A DNA stretch of 64,000 bases, taken from contig NZ_FYBQ01000003.1 of assembly GCF_900186125.1 (NCBI RefSeq), forward strand, positions 186,001 to 250,000, read 5' to 3'. This stretch comes from Listeria goaensis (GTDB lineage Bacteria; Bacillota; Bacilli; Lactobacillales; Listeriaceae). The position numbers were made by a program, and so were the translations under genes. Numbering within the stretch: position 1 is the first letter of the stretch; the number at the start of each line of letters is the position of its first letter. Below the pieces are notes generated by a model that worked only from the letters and a program-made list of their open reading frames with translations, did not search any database and had not been told where the DNA came from. Positions 1 to 8,989 of this stretch are shown here, piece by piece.

Positions 1-141
1 TTCATAATAATGCGTGAGCGCGTCAACAACCTGTTTCGGCTTTTGCGCAGTCGCCGCATTATCAAAGTAAACAAGCGGTTTCCCATTCACTTCCTGCTCA
101 AGAATTTTAAAGTCAGAACGAATTTTGGCGAAATCTTTCAT
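1..141 (-). CDS. sufS: Cysteine desulfurase SufS, N-terminal part (cut by window edge)
   Basis: The first 47 codons of a gene running off the left edge. The translation starts [14 protein letters not shown] and continues through [12 protein letters not shown], the N-terminal signature of SufS-type PLP-dependent cysteine desulfurases, which take sulfur from cysteine for Fe-S cluster assembly. The ATG lies at 139-141, directly after the sufD stop codon with no spacer, so the two are translationally linked. The active-site lysine and cysteine lie outside the window. Confidence 0.9.
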   Translation of the reverse strand, partial: MKDFAKIRSDFKILEQEVNGKPLVYFDNAATAQKPKQVVDALTHYYE

Positions 142-1443
142 TTAGCGCACTTTCCCTTCGATAACTTCCTTCAGCATCACTTTCACGCCTTCAATTGGCA
201 ATTGTTTCACAACAGGATCAAGGAACCCGTGAATTACAAGGCGCTCCGCTTCCTGCTTCGAAATGCCGCGGCTCATCAAATAGAACAGTTGAACTGGGTC
301 AACACGACCAACCGAAGCAGCGTGCCCCGCGACAACGTCATTCTCATCAATTAGGAGAATCGGATTCGCGTCACCACGCGCACCTTTACTCAGCATCAGA
401 ACACGCGACTCTTGCTGCGCATCAGACTTCGAAGCGCCGTGCTTAATATGTCCAATACCGTTAAAAATCGTCGTCGCCTTATCTTTCATGACACCGTGGG
501 ATAAAATAGTCCCAGTGGAGGCTTTCCCGTAATGAGTCACTCTTGTCGTCACGTTTTGGGTCTGCTTGAAACGACCAACCGTCACCGTCTTCACATCGCC
601 AGTTGAGCCATCACCCATTAAATTCGTGATATTTTCATTGATGGTGTCGCCGTCATTCATTAGACCAAGTGCCCATTCAATGGTTGAATCCGCACCAATA
701 TGACCGCGACGATTCATATACGTCGTAACGCCTTTTGAAAGGTTGTCTACCGCACCAAATGTAATTCGCGCATTGCGATTCGCGATGACTTCCTCCACAA
801 TATTTGCAATTCCAGTGCCTTCCGCGTCAAGCGAAACATAGTTTTCCACGTAAGTCACCGAACTATTGTCGTCCGCCACAACTAAAACGTGATTAACGAG
901 CGGTTTTTTCGCATCTTGTTGCACAAAAATCGTTTGAATTGGCTCACTGATTTCCACGTTCTTCGGCACGTATAAAAATACACCGCCATTCACAAGTGCC
1001 GCATGAAACGCCGTCAACTTATGTTCGTCTACTTGAACCGCTTCGTTCATAAAATATTGTTTAAAAAGATCTGGGTGTTCTTTGGCTGCCGTCACAATGT
1101 CCGTTAAAATAACGCCTTGTTCTTGCAGCTCCTTGCTAAGTTGTAATCTTGCCGGACGCGCATCCACTTGCACATAATAGTTCGCATCCGCTTTATTTAA
1201 ATCAACCAAGTTGGTTACCTTTTCAGCTAAAGCTTCGTTTGAAAGCCCCGTACTAGCTCCTTCAAACGTATCAAACTCCGTAAAATTCCAGCGTTCAATC
1301 TTCGTTTTATCCACAAATGGCAAGTCAAGTTCACTTGCTAATTTCCAAGCTGCCAAGCGACTTTCGGTTAAAAAAGCTGGTTCGCTAGCATGTTCAGAAA
1401 AGGCGCGGATAAAATCATCCTTTACAATTACATTTTCTGTCAT
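142..1443 (-). CDS. sufD: Fe-S cluster scaffold protein SufD
   Basis: A 433-residue SufD/SufB-family protein. In known systems SufD forms the SufBC2D scaffold, on which sulfur from SufS is assembled into Fe-S clusters in the cytoplasm. The C-terminal half carries the beta-helix core typical of the family, with SKGARGDANPILLIDENDV and a conserved GRVDPVQLFYLMSRGI segment followed by a helical tail. It lies 19 bases after sufC and abuts sufS, giving the usual Firmicutes order sufC-sufD-sufS. The length is normal for the family. Confidence 0.95.
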   Translation of the reverse strand: MTENVIVKDDFIRAFSEHASEPAFLTESRLAAWKLASELDLPFVDKTKIERWNFTEFDTFEGASTGLSNEALAEKVTNLVDLNKADANYYVQVDARPARLQLSKELQEQGVILTDIVTAAKEHPDLFKQYFMNEAVQVDEHKLTAFHAALVNGGVFLYVPKNVEISEPIQTIFVQQDAKKPLVNHVLVVADDNSSVTYVENYVSLDAEGTGIANIVEEVIANRNARITFGAVDNLSKGVTTYMNRRGHIGADSTIEWALGLMNDGDTINENITNLMGDGSTGDVKTVTVGRFKQTQNVTTRVTHYGKASTGTILSHGVMKDKATTIFNGIGHIKHGASKSDAQQESRVLMLSKGARGDANPILLIDENDVVAGHAASVGRVDPVQLFYLMSRGISKQEAERLVIHGFLDPVVKQLPIEGVKVMLKEVIEGKVR

Positions 1444-1462
1444 GATTTTAACCCCACTTTCC

Positions 1463-2248
1463 TTATTTTTCGACTACGTCTTCTTCCTCTTCGAATTCAA
1501 TGCCAAGCTCTTGCTTAATCCAATCATAACCCTCTGCTTCTAAACGTTTAGCAAGTTCAGCGCCGCCTTCTTTCACGACTTTTCCTTGCATCATTACATG
1601 CACAAAATCAGGCTCGATATAGTTTAGTAAACGCTGATAATGCGTGATAATCAGGCAGCCAAAACCTTCGCCGCGCATTGCATTGACGCCTTTTGAAACG
1701 ACTTTAAGTGCATCAATATCAAGGCCCGAGTCAATCTCATCTAAAATCGCAATTTCAGGTTCAATCATAAGGAGTTGGAGAATTTCATTGCGTTTCTTTT
1801 CACCGCCAGAAAATCCTTCATTTAAATAGCGTTCAGCCATTTCTTCGTCCATATCTAAAAGTTCCATCTTCTCATCTAGTTTACGAATAAACTGCATAAG
1901 TGGAATTTCTTTTCCTTCTTCACGTCTGCTGTTAATCGCTGCGCGAATAAATTCAGCATTTGTAACGCCGCTAATTTCACTTGGGTATTGCATCGCTAAA
2001 AACAGACCAGCACGTGCGCGCTCATCGACTTCCATTTCGAGCACATCTTCTCCGTCTAGCGTAATACGTCCTTTTGTTACTTCATATTTAGGATGCCCCA
2101 TAATCGCAGCCGAAAGTGTCGACTTCCCTGTACCGTTTGGCCCCATTATGGCATGAATTTCTCCAGTTGAAATTTCAAGGTTAACACCTTTTAAAATTTC
2201 TTTTCCTTCTATTTCAACGTATAAATCTTCAATCTTAAGTGTTGACAT
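1463..2248 (-). CDS. sufC: Fe-S cluster assembly ATPase SufC
   Basis: A 261-residue ABC-type ATPase without membrane partners, the energy module of the SufBCD complex. Walker A (GPNGTGKS) is at about residues 36-43, the signature FSGGEKKR near 145 and Walker B AILDEIDSGLD near 170; the D after DEID is the SufC-type variation of the usual ABC motif. The C-terminal EFEEEED tail is strongly acidic. It is the first gene of the suf operon on this strand and has a good AGGGTA-type ribosome site in its leader. Confidence 0.95.
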   Translation of the reverse strand: MSTLKIEDLYVEIEGKEILKGVNLEISTGEIHAIMGPNGTGKSTLSAAIMGHPKYEVTKGRITLDGEDVLEMEVDERARAGLFLAMQYPSEISGVTNAEFIRAAINSRREEGKEIPLMQFIRKLDEKMELLDMDEEMAERYLNEGFSGGEKKRNEILQLLMIEPEIAILDEIDSGLDIDALKVVSKGVNAMRGEGFGCLIITHYQRLLNYIEPDFVHVMMQGKVVKEGGAELAKRLEAEGYDWIKQELGIEFEEEEDVVEK

Positions 2249-2597
2249 TCAAAATACCCTCCCCAGTTTGTTTTACATGCAATCTCGCATAGTCCTAGTT
2301 TAGTATAATTCTAATTTGATTACAACTATAAAAAACTGCACAATTTATCTTCTATCCTTCATTTTACTATGAACAAGGCAATTTTTCCACCTCGGTTTAA
2401 ATTATCATTTTTTACTTCTTATTTGAGAATTTATTCCTTATCTTTTAGTCGAAAATTCATTCTACCTACACAAAATTTCAATTTCATCAGAAAAAAGAGG
2501 TTGTCTAATAGGGTGTGATATGTTATCGTTAAGCTAACGTAATATTTTTGAAACAATACTTTAATTCTGTAATATTATTCATCGGAGGAGATTTTTT
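2249..2597. other. Divergent intergenic region between sufC and a lipoprotein gene
   Basis: 349 AT-rich bases separating the suf operon (minus) from the lipoprotein gene (plus). It must hold the suf promoter, but I see no convincing -35/-10 pair on the minus strand. The plus-strand promoter is listed separately. No conserved RNA structure was recognised. Confidence 0.5.
2548..2575 (+). promoter_or_regulatory. Sigma-A-type promoter of the lipoprotein gene
   Basis: TTGAAA (2548-2553) and TAATAT (2570-2575) are separated by 16 bases. The -10 box ends 22 bases before the ATG at 2598, with GGAGGAG as ribosome site between them, so the leader would be only about 15 bases long. Confidence 0.6.
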
Positions 2598-3656
2598 ATG
2601 AAAAAAGTAATAATAGGTATCGGCCTACTATTGCTATTTCTCTCGTTACAAGGGTGCAGCTCTCCCAAGTCAGACTTTACAAATGCCATGAAAAAACTAA
2701 GTGCAAATAAACAATTTACAATAGATACCAAGGTCAAAGTTAATGAAGTATCTTCCAACTACACGGAGAAGCTTGGGATAAACGACTTAAATACAACAGA
2801 AGTAGACTTAAAAATTTCTGCTGATACAATGCTTCAAACTTCTGGAATGGACGCCAATGTGCACTGGAGCAATTATTCACTGCATGTTCAGTCGCTCCAA
2901 AATAACCGTAACGGACTCATTTATATTCCAGTTGATATTTTCTACACAATCGACCCAAATATTGAAGATGCGCTAGGCCAAACGTCTAAACAAGTCTATC
3001 ACACTGTTTTGGATAAAAATGAAGATTTGCAAGGAAAATATCTTGATTTTTACTCTGCTCTACAAAATATTTCCAACCAACCAATTGATAAAAAAACGGT
3101 TCAAAAACAAGCGAAACAAATCAATGAGTTGGAAAAAGAAACCGGTATTGCTTTATATGAATTTATGAACCAACTGGATGATGATCGCTTTAAAACAAAT
3201 GAAGATGGTACGGTTGAAATTTCTATCCATAAAGAAGATTTCGTCACCTTATCCGATAAGCTACTTACAGCTTGGGATAAAAACAACGCCATTGTAAACC
3301 TTCTCTCGGGACAAAACGATGAGTCGACAATCACTGCAAAAAAAGAATGGCAAAACTATCAAAATAGCGTGCGCGCTTATTTTAAAAAGCTAAATGCTGA
3401 CAAAAATCGCAAACTAGACATTCGTATGAAACTTGTACCCGACTCGGACTATGGGATTAGCAAACTAACGCTCGACACGGATTATGAAAACAAAGCGAAC
3501 AATGATCATTTTAATATAACGACTGAATTAAATTGGTTACCATACGAAAAAGTACCTGCCATTCCGTCAAGCGATGAAATCGTCACAAAGAAAGAGCTTG
3601 ATAAAGTCATCTCAGATGGATTAAAATCGTATTTGCAAATTGAAAATAATAAATAG
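2598..3656 (+). CDS. Hypothetical lipoprotein
   Basis: A 352-residue secreted protein with a type II signal peptide: hydrophobic segment IGLLLLFLSLQ followed by the lipobox cysteine C20 (LQGCSS). The mature part is hydrophilic and resembles Gram-positive lipoproteins of unknown function with a LolA/DUF6612-like fold, but I cannot assign a family firmly. It stands alone, opposite to its neighbours, with its own promoter and a strong terminator. By position it corresponds to the lipoprotein gene next to suf in Listeria (recalled as lmo2416). Function unknown. Confidence 0.85.
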   Translation: MKKVIIGIGLLLLFLSLQGCSSPKSDFTNAMKKLSANKQFTIDTKVKVNEVSSNYTEKLGINDLNTTEVDLKISADTMLQTSGMDANVHWSNYSLHVQSLQNNRNGLIYIPVDIFYTIDPNIEDALGQTSKQVYHTVLDKNEDLQGKYLDFYSALQNISNQPIDKKTVQKQAKQINELEKETGIALYEFMNQLDDDRFKTNEDGTVEISIHKEDFVTLSDKLLTAWDKNNAIVNLLSGQNDESTITAKKEWQNYQNSVRAYFKKLNADKNRKLDIRMKLVPDSDYGISKLTLDTDYENKANNDHFNITTELNWLPYEKVPAIPSSDEIVTKKELDKVISDGLKSYLQIENNK

Positions 3657-3660
3657 CACT

Positions 3661-3700
3661 AAAAAACGCGCTTTCGATTTTACGAAAGCGCGTTTTTTTT
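3661..3700. terminator. Bidirectional Rho-independent terminator
   Basis: A perfect stem (ACGCGCTTTCG against CGAAAGCGCGT) flanked by A-run and T-run lies between the convergent lipoprotein and RpiR genes. It can act on both strands, and the T-run overlaps the stop codon of the RpiR gene. Confidence 0.9.
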
Positions 3701-4508
3701 AATAGAACTCTTTGTTGACGGTATGGATTGTTTTTTCCATATTTTCATGCATTTTATGGTCTTCGAGTAGCATAAGGGAAATAATGTCCATCACATACAT
3801 AAGCGAAAACTGACTATTGACAAAATATTGGTTGCTCACAAAAAGGCTGTTGTAGACTGGAATGTTAATGTCGCTAAGCTCGACCATTTCATTTTTTTCA
3901 AAACTCGTGAACGTAATGATCTTGCTACCGTTTTCTTTTGCTTTTTTTAGTGTGCTAATGAGTTCGCTCGTGTTGCCGGAATTTGAAATCCCGATTACAA
4001 TATCGGAAGGCTTCGTAATCGCGCCCGTAATAATCATCATGTGTGACTCATTGAGACCTGTTGCGTTTAATCCCATGCGAATGAAGCGTTGCGACATTTC
4101 GATGGCCGTAAGTCCGGAGCTGCCTAAGCCACAAATATAGACACGTCCAGCTTCACGAATTAAATTAACGACTTTGCGAATTTCAGCTTTATCAATCATT
4201 TTCACTGTATTGTCAATTACTTTATGATAAAACGAATACACATCTTCAAAAATATCTTCATAACCCGCTGGTGGCAAATCTGTTGTTGCCGTGTTGATTT
4301 TTATTTTCAAATCAACAAAACTTTCACAGCCAAGCCGCTTACAAAAGCGTGTAATTGTCGCGCTTGACGCCCCCGTTTTCTTCGACAAATTCGTAATCGT
4401 AATATTTTTAATCGAGTTGCTTTCCTCCAAAATATATTTAGCAATTTTCCGCTCTTTTAAAGGTAAAACATTATACATTTGCTGGATTTTCTGCAAAATA
4501 TTCATCAC
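3699..4508 (-). CDS. RpiR/MurR family transcriptional regulator
   Basis: A 269-residue sugar-phosphate-responsive regulator. The N-terminal HTH_6 domain (about 1-77, with SKKTGASSATITRFCKRLG as the helix-turn-helix) is followed by a SIS domain (about 115-245, with CGLGSSGLTAIEMSQRF and ISNSGNTSELI), which binds phosphosugars. It is the last gene of the sugar operon and overlaps the ROK kinase gene by 4 bases (ATGA), so it is probably co-transcribed and controls the operon in response to a phosphorylated sugar intermediate. The identity of that effector is not known. Confidence 0.9.
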   Translation of the reverse strand: MMNILQKIQQMYNVLPLKERKIAKYILEESNSIKNITITNLSKKTGASSATITRFCKRLGCESFVDLKIKINTATTDLPPAGYEDIFEDVYSFYHKVIDNTVKMIDKAEIRKVVNLIREAGRVYICGLGSSGLTAIEMSQRFIRMGLNATGLNESHMMIITGAITKPSDIVIGISNSGNTSELISTLKKAKENGSKIITFTSFEKNEMVELSDINIPVYNSLFVSNQYFVNSQFSLMYVMDIISLMLLEDHKMHENMEKTIHTVNKEFY

Positions 4509-5395
4509 ACACGACCTTCTCTACTTAAAAAATGGTAAAGCGCCCCGACCATGCCCGCTTCATTCCCAAGCGTTGCAAACTCGATTTTTGCCGTGTTAAA
4601 TGAATCAGACACTAACTGGTCTAAAACGGCCGTTTCAATTCGAGGTTTAAAATATGTTTTTTGTTCCATAATGCCACCGCCTAAAATGATAACTTCAGGA
4701 TTTAAAACATAAATTAAATTTACAAGACCCGCTGCCAGATTGCAAATCCAAACATCGACAATCTTTTGAATTTCACTATCGCCGTTTAGCGCGCGTTTCA
4801 TAATTGATTTCCCCGTCAAATTAACCTCACCCGTTACCAAACTCGCTTGCCGAATGAGTTCGCTTGTTGCCGCAAGTTCTTGGAAATGCTTGCCATTAAC
4901 GCCCATATATCCAATTTCGAGAGCACGGTTTGAAGCGCCGCGAAGCAATTTGCCGTCTGCTAAAAAGGCGCCGCCAATACCCGTGCCAATCGTCAAACAT
5001 AAAACGGACTTGAAATTTTTAGCGCCCCCTAAATAAAACTCACCAAGCGCCGCACAATTCACATCATTTTCAACTTGGCATGACAATTGATACGCCTCTT
5101 CAATTCGCTCTTTTATTTTCGTCCCCGTATACCCCGGAATCGTGTAGCCCGCATAACTAATTTCGCCGCGCTCCGTATCCACAACGCCTGCAGACGAAAC
5201 CGCAACGCCCGAAATCCCGACCTTATTTTTAGCCACAATGTCTAGCACAGCTTCCATAATAAAATTTTCCGTCTTCGTCAGTCTCGTTTGCACCATTTGA
5301 ACCGGCGTAAGACGCTCACCCGACTCACTAAACTTCGCAAACTTAATAGCCGTACCACCAATATCCATACACAAATATTCCGCCACAATCGTCAC
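4505..5395 (-). CDS. ROK family sugar kinase
   Basis: A 296-residue ROK kinase, probably phosphorylating a sugar or glycoside imported by this operon. The phosphate-binding motif DIGGT is at residues 11-15, the catalytic Asp is D111 in VENDVNC, and the GTGIGGA loop follows. The zinc-binding CxCG motif of NagC-type and glucokinase-type ROK proteins is absent: the stretch after EIGYMGVNGKH has no cysteines. This places it nearer the zinc-free branch that includes beta-glucoside kinases. It overlaps both neighbours by 4 bases. The substrate is not predictable. Confidence 0.88.
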   Translation of the reverse strand: MTIVAEYLCMDIGGTAIKFAKFSESGERLTPVQMVQTRLTKTENFIMEAVLDIVAKNKVGISGVAVSSAGVVDTERGEISYAGYTIPGYTGTKIKERIEEAYQLSCQVENDVNCAALGEFYLGGAKNFKSVLCLTIGTGIGGAFLADGKLLRGASNRALEIGYMGVNGKHFQELAATSELIRQASLVTGEVNLTGKSIMKRALNGDSEIQKIVDVWICNLAAGLVNLIYVLNPEVIILGGGIMEQKTYFKPRIETAVLDQLVSDSFNTAKIEFATLGNEAGMVGALYHFLSREGRV

Positions 5396-5829
5396 CCCTC
5401 TGTAAGCACCTCATAAAAGGCCGCTTCCGTTTTGGCATCAATTAACCGCAAAACACGCTCTTCCTCCATAAGCACCTCCGCAAGTTCCCCGAGCAGCTCC
5501 AAATGATCGTCCGCACTCGTTGCCGCAAGCGTGATCACAAGTTTTACCGGATCAAACATTTCACTGCCAAACACAACCCCTTCTTTCATTGTAGAAAAAG
5601 TGAGTCCTGCTTCATTCACCCCAAATTCCGGCCTAGCATGTGCGAGAGCGACATTTTTGGCAATCACAATATAAGGTCCGTTTTCGTGCATTGAACGAAT
5701 CATTGCTTCGACGTACGAAGCTTCAATGGCGCCTCTTGCTAAAAGTTTTTCAGCAGATTTTCGGATTGCCTCTTCAAAGTTTTCTGCCGAAACACCAATT
5801 TCAATATCCTCAAGCTTTACATTATCCAT
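5392..5829 (-). CDS. PTS EIIA component, mannitol/fructose type
   Basis: A 145-residue EIIA of the PTS_EIIA_2 family, which passes phosphate from HPr to the EIIB domain. The phosphorylated histidine is H64 in ALAHARPE, with the expected KEGVVFG segment after it. I take the ATG at 5829, which overlaps the stop codon of the upstream HAD gene and has AGAGGTGG in front of it; a TTG two codons earlier is possible. It is the partner of the EIICB protein encoded two genes upstream. Confidence 0.9.
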   Translation of the reverse strand: MDNVKLEDIEIGVSAENFEEAIRKSAEKLLARGAIEASYVEAMIRSMHENGPYIVIAKNVALAHARPEFGVNEAGLTFSTMKEGVVFGSEMFDPVKLVITLAATSADDHLELLGELAEVLMEEERVLRLIDAKTEAAFYEVLTEG

Positions 5830-6490
5830 TAACAATTTTATCCACCTCTTTTTTCAACTGACCTACATGTAATTGTGCTAAAGAATCAATGATTTGATAA
5901 TGGGGAGTTAAATCACTGTATTTGGTCACCTCATTTGGCACAACAATGACCGGCATACCCGCCTGATTTCCCGCAATAAGTCCATTTTTCGAATCCTCAA
6001 TGATAACCGCCTCGCCAGGTTCAACCGCGAGCTGCCTAGCCGCCTCTAAAAACAAGTCAGGCGCCGGCTTAATTCGCTCCACATCCTCCGCCGTAACAAT
6101 GACATCAAAATAATCGATTAAGCCTAAACGCGTCAAATGCGAAGTCGGCTTTGCCCGCTTAGATGATGTAGCTAAAGCCAATTTCAAGCCGTACTCTTTC
6201 ACCGCTTCAATAAAAGCACCCACCCCTTCTTTAGGCGGCAATGCTTTACTTCTTTCCAAAAAAAGCGCGCTTGTTTCTTTGGCGAATACCTCTTGATTTA
6301 CCGTCATATTTTTTTCATGTGCAAGTTTTTGAAAGAACGCTTGATCATTTGCGCCTACACAAATTAAAAATTCCTCAACAGATACATCATAATCGAGCTC
6401 TTTTTTGAACCATTCTTGAAAAATCTCATACCAGATTACTTCTGTATCAACGATTACCCCGTCAAAATCCATAATGACCGCTTTTAGCAT
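5822..6490 (-). CDS. HAD-superfamily phosphatase / phosphoglucomutase-like
   Basis: A 222-residue HAD subfamily IA protein with motif I DFDGVIVD (catalytic D8 and D10), motif II ATSSKRAK and motif IV EDSKNG. It has the alpha-helical cap of beta-phosphoglucomutase-like enzymes, which act on sugar phosphates. Within the operon it probably dephosphorylates or isomerises the imported sugar phosphate. It lies between the EIICB and EIIA genes, and its stop overlaps the EIIA start. Confidence 0.85.
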   Translation of the reverse strand: MLKAVIMDFDGVIVDTEVIWYEIFQEWFKKELDYDVSVEEFLICVGANDQAFFQKLAHEKNMTVNQEVFAKETSALFLERSKALPPKEGVGAFIEAVKEYGLKLALATSSKRAKPTSHLTRLGLIDYFDVIVTAEDVERIKPAPDLFLEAARQLAVEPGEAVIIEDSKNGLIAGNQAGMPVIVVPNEVTKYSDLTPHYQIIDSLAQLHVGQLKKEVDKIVNG

Positions 6491-6515
6491 AATTTCCCTC
6501 CTAGAAACAGATAAA

Positions 6516-6547
6516 ATTTGGAAGGAAAACGTATTTTCCTCCCAAAT
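6516..6547 (-). other. Intra-operon hairpin between EIICB and HAD genes
   Basis: A 14-bp stem (13 Watson-Crick pairs and one G-U) with loop TACG lies just after the EIICB stop, followed on the minus strand by a short T-rich run. It could be a weak internal terminator or a 3'-end stabiliser of the upstream mRNA, giving more transporter than downstream enzymes. Confidence 0.55.
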
Positions 6548-6550
6548 CAG

Positions 6551-7957
6551 TTATTTTTCTTTGCGACTATCTACTAAGTTTTGAATGAGTTCCGCATATT
6601 CTGGCGCGTTCAAGTAGTCCACTATTTCCACATAATAAACGCCCGGCTGTTTCTCGCGCACTCGTTCCATCAGTGATTTATGTGTCACGATGATATCACA
6701 CTCTGTCGGCAATTCATTTACCGCAATATGGAATACTTTGATGTCATCTAAACCTGCATTTTTCACTTTTTTCTGTAGAACAGAGGCTCCCATTGCGCTA
6801 GAACCCAAGCCGGCATCACATGCATAAGCGATCCTTTTCACCTTACTAAAATCAAAACTTGCTGGTTCTTTTTCGGCAAACACGGATGAAATACTGCTTT
6901 TTTTACCTTTCAAGCTTTCCATTTGTACAGCTGCTTCTTGCAAGGCTTCTTCACTGTTTTTCGCGCGTTTGATGAACGGAATAGCAGTTAAGAATGTGAC
7001 AAGCGCCGCCGCTAGAACCGCAATAATGATTTTAATATGGTCACCAGGCGCTGCCATCATCATGATGGTGATGATACTTCCAGGCGAAGCGACACCAACA
7101 AGGCCAGCATTTGTCATCGTTAAAATGAAAGTCCCCGTCATGCCACCTAAAATGAGCGGCAGGATAAGAACGGGATTCATTAGGACGAACGGGAAATAAA
7201 TTTCGTGAATCCCGCCGAAGAAGTGGATGACACTTGCCCCGTAAGACGATGCTCGCGAACTCCCTTTTCCAAAAAACATATAGCCTAGTAAAATGCCTAA
7301 ACCTGGTCCTGGATTAGACTCCAGTAGATATAAGACTGATTTTCCTGTTTCGGCTAATTGTAAGGTTGCGAGTGGACTTAATATACCTTGACCGATGGCG
7401 TTGTTTAAGAATAATATTTTGGCCGGCTCGATAATGAGTGCGGTTAGTGGCAAGAGGTGATAGTTGATAAGGTAATCCACACCTTCTGCTAAAACTGTTG
7501 TCACGCTTGCTACGGCTGGCGCCACCGCCACGTATGCAAATAAAGCAAGAGCGGCTCCGATAATTCCAATTGAAAAGTTATTGATTAATAGTTCAAAACC
7601 GGTTGGAATTTTTCCGTCAATTTTTTCATCAAATTTTTTGAGAATCCAAGCTGAAAGTGGTCCCATAATCATTGCGCCAATGAACATTGTAATATCTGAA
7701 CTAATAATTGCTCCCATCGTTGCTACAGTTGCGATAACACCACCACGGTAGCCATGAACAGCACGACCACCTGCGAAAGCAATGAGTAATGGTAGCAAGA
7801 AATTAAGCATTGGTGCGATAAAGCTTTTGAGCATTTCACTTCCGGTTGCAACGCCGATAGCGGTTAAAATCCCCCAAGCCATAAATGCCCCGAGATTCGG
7901 AATCACCATGCCGCTCAGCTTACTTCCAAACTTTTGAACTTTCATATGAATGGACAT
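6551..7957 (-). CDS. PTS EIICB component, mannitol family
   Basis: A 468-residue membrane permease of the fructose-mannitol PTS superfamily. The N-terminal IIC domain (about 1-335) has several transmembrane helices and the GGIHEIYFP motif typical of mannitol-type IIC. The C-terminal IIB domain (about 370-468) has the phosphorylated cysteine C380 in YACDAGLGSSAMG. It imports and phosphorylates its sugar, taking phosphate from the separate EIIA. The mannitol family also includes transporters for other polyols, and the neighbouring nanE makes mannitol itself unlikely. Confidence 0.92.
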   Translation of the reverse strand: MSIHMKVQKFGSKLSGMVIPNLGAFMAWGILTAIGVATGSEMLKSFIAPMLNFLLPLLIAFAGGRAVHGYRGGVIATVATMGAIISSDITMFIGAMIMGPLSAWILKKFDEKIDGKIPTGFELLINNFSIGIIGAALALFAYVAVAPAVASVTTVLAEGVDYLINYHLLPLTALIIEPAKILFLNNAIGQGILSPLATLQLAETGKSVLYLLESNPGPGLGILLGYMFFGKGSSRASSYGASVIHFFGGIHEIYFPFVLMNPVLILPLILGGMTGTFILTMTNAGLVGVASPGSIITIMMMAAPGDHIKIIIAVLAAALVTFLTAIPFIKRAKNSEEALQEAAVQMESLKGKKSSISSVFAEKEPASFDFSKVKRIAYACDAGLGSSAMGASVLQKKVKNAGLDDIKVFHIAVNELPTECDIIVTHKSLMERVREKQPGVYYVEIVDYLNAPEYAELIQNLVDSRKEK

Positions 7958-7986
7958 TTAAATCCCCCTTTCCAAACGTACCTTTC

Positions 7987-8988
7987 TTAAAGTTCTACTT
8001 CTTTTCCTTCTTTGATAGACCTTTCGATTGCATCTACTACGCGCAGTGAGTCAAGCGCTTCTTTTGGTGTAATAATGGATTTTGTACCGCTAACAACATT
8101 GTTTACAAAAGCCATGACTTCCTCTGCCAAATCGCCGCTAACTTCTCCGTTCGTGTAGTACCAATGTCTTGAATCAGGATAGGAAACACCTTCACCGCTT
8201 ACAAATTTCACACCTTGATCACAAGAATCGATGTAAGCAACTCCTTTTGTCCCAACTAACTCTAATTTATCATCAATAATCGTTGGCGAGTTTTCTGGCA
8301 ACACCCAACAGGCTTCTAGACACGCAATGGCGCCATTTTCATACGTGACAATCGCATAAATAACATCATTCATACCACTTTCTTTTAAAAGCACACTACG
8401 ACTTTTGGCAAAAACTTTGACCGGATTAGCATTCATATACCAGTTAATATAGTCAATGTCATGAATCATAACATGCATACTAAGGTCAGATGCACCTATG
8501 TAACGTTTAGGTCCCGTTATCGGACTGTTACGGCGACAATAAAGATGGATAATATCGCCTAGTTCCCCGCTATCTAGGCGCTGCTTGACCATATTGAAGC
8601 GTGGATCAAATCTTAGTAAGAAACCAACTGTAAATACTTTATCGTAATCTTTCGTAATTTCATAAATGGCTTCCCCGTCTTCGAGTTCTTTTGCAATTGG
8701 CTTCTCAAGCAAAATATGTTTGTTGTTTTTAACTGCTAATTCAACACATTCGCGGTGCATGTTATCTGGTAGGACGATACTCACTGCATCAATTTCCGGG
8801 TTTTCTAATAAATCGCGGTATTCTTTGTAGCCTTTACAGTTGAATTTCTTTTCAGCTTCAGCGCGTTTCTCATCGTTATACTCGCAGATGGCAACCAATT
8901 CGACTTGTGGTAACTTCTGGTAAATTTCCGCGTGATAACTTCCCATTTGACCAATCCCGATTACGGCAACTTTTACTTTTTGTTCCAT
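7987..8988 (-). CDS. Gfo/Idh/MocA family oxidoreductase
   Basis: A 333-residue NAD(P)-dependent sugar or inositol dehydrogenase-like enzyme. The N-terminal Rossmann fold begins VAVIGIGQMGSYHAEIY, and the family EKP motif appears in LLEKPIAKE with the conserved lysine. The HDIDYINWY segment in the C-terminal domain supplies the usual catalytic His/Asp region. It starts directly after nanE (1-base gap) and precedes the transporter, so it probably acts on the sugar or an intermediate; related enzymes oxidise sugars or help break glycosidic bonds by redox chemistry. Confidence 0.9.
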   Translation of the reverse strand: MEQKVKVAVIGIGQMGSYHAEIYQKLPQVELVAICEYNDEKRAEAEKKFNCKGYKEYRDLLENPEIDAVSIVLPDNMHRECVELAVKNNKHILLEKPIAKELEDGEAIYEITKDYDKVFTVGFLLRFDPRFNMVKQRLDSGELGDIIHLYCRRNSPITGPKRYIGASDLSMHVMIHDIDYINWYMNANPVKVFAKSRSVLLKESGMNDVIYAIVTYENGAIACLEACWVLPENSPTIIDDKLELVGTKGVAYIDSCDQGVKFVSGEGVSYPDSRHWYYTNGEVSGDLAEEVMAFVNNVVSGTKSIITPKEALDSLRVVDAIERSIKEGKEVEL

Positions 8989-8989
8989 T

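Noticed and set aside
2500-2545. CGTTA-AGC-TAACG small palindrome before the lipoprotein promoter
   Set aside because: Only five pairs and not placed like an operator or terminator; may be chance in AT-rich DNA.
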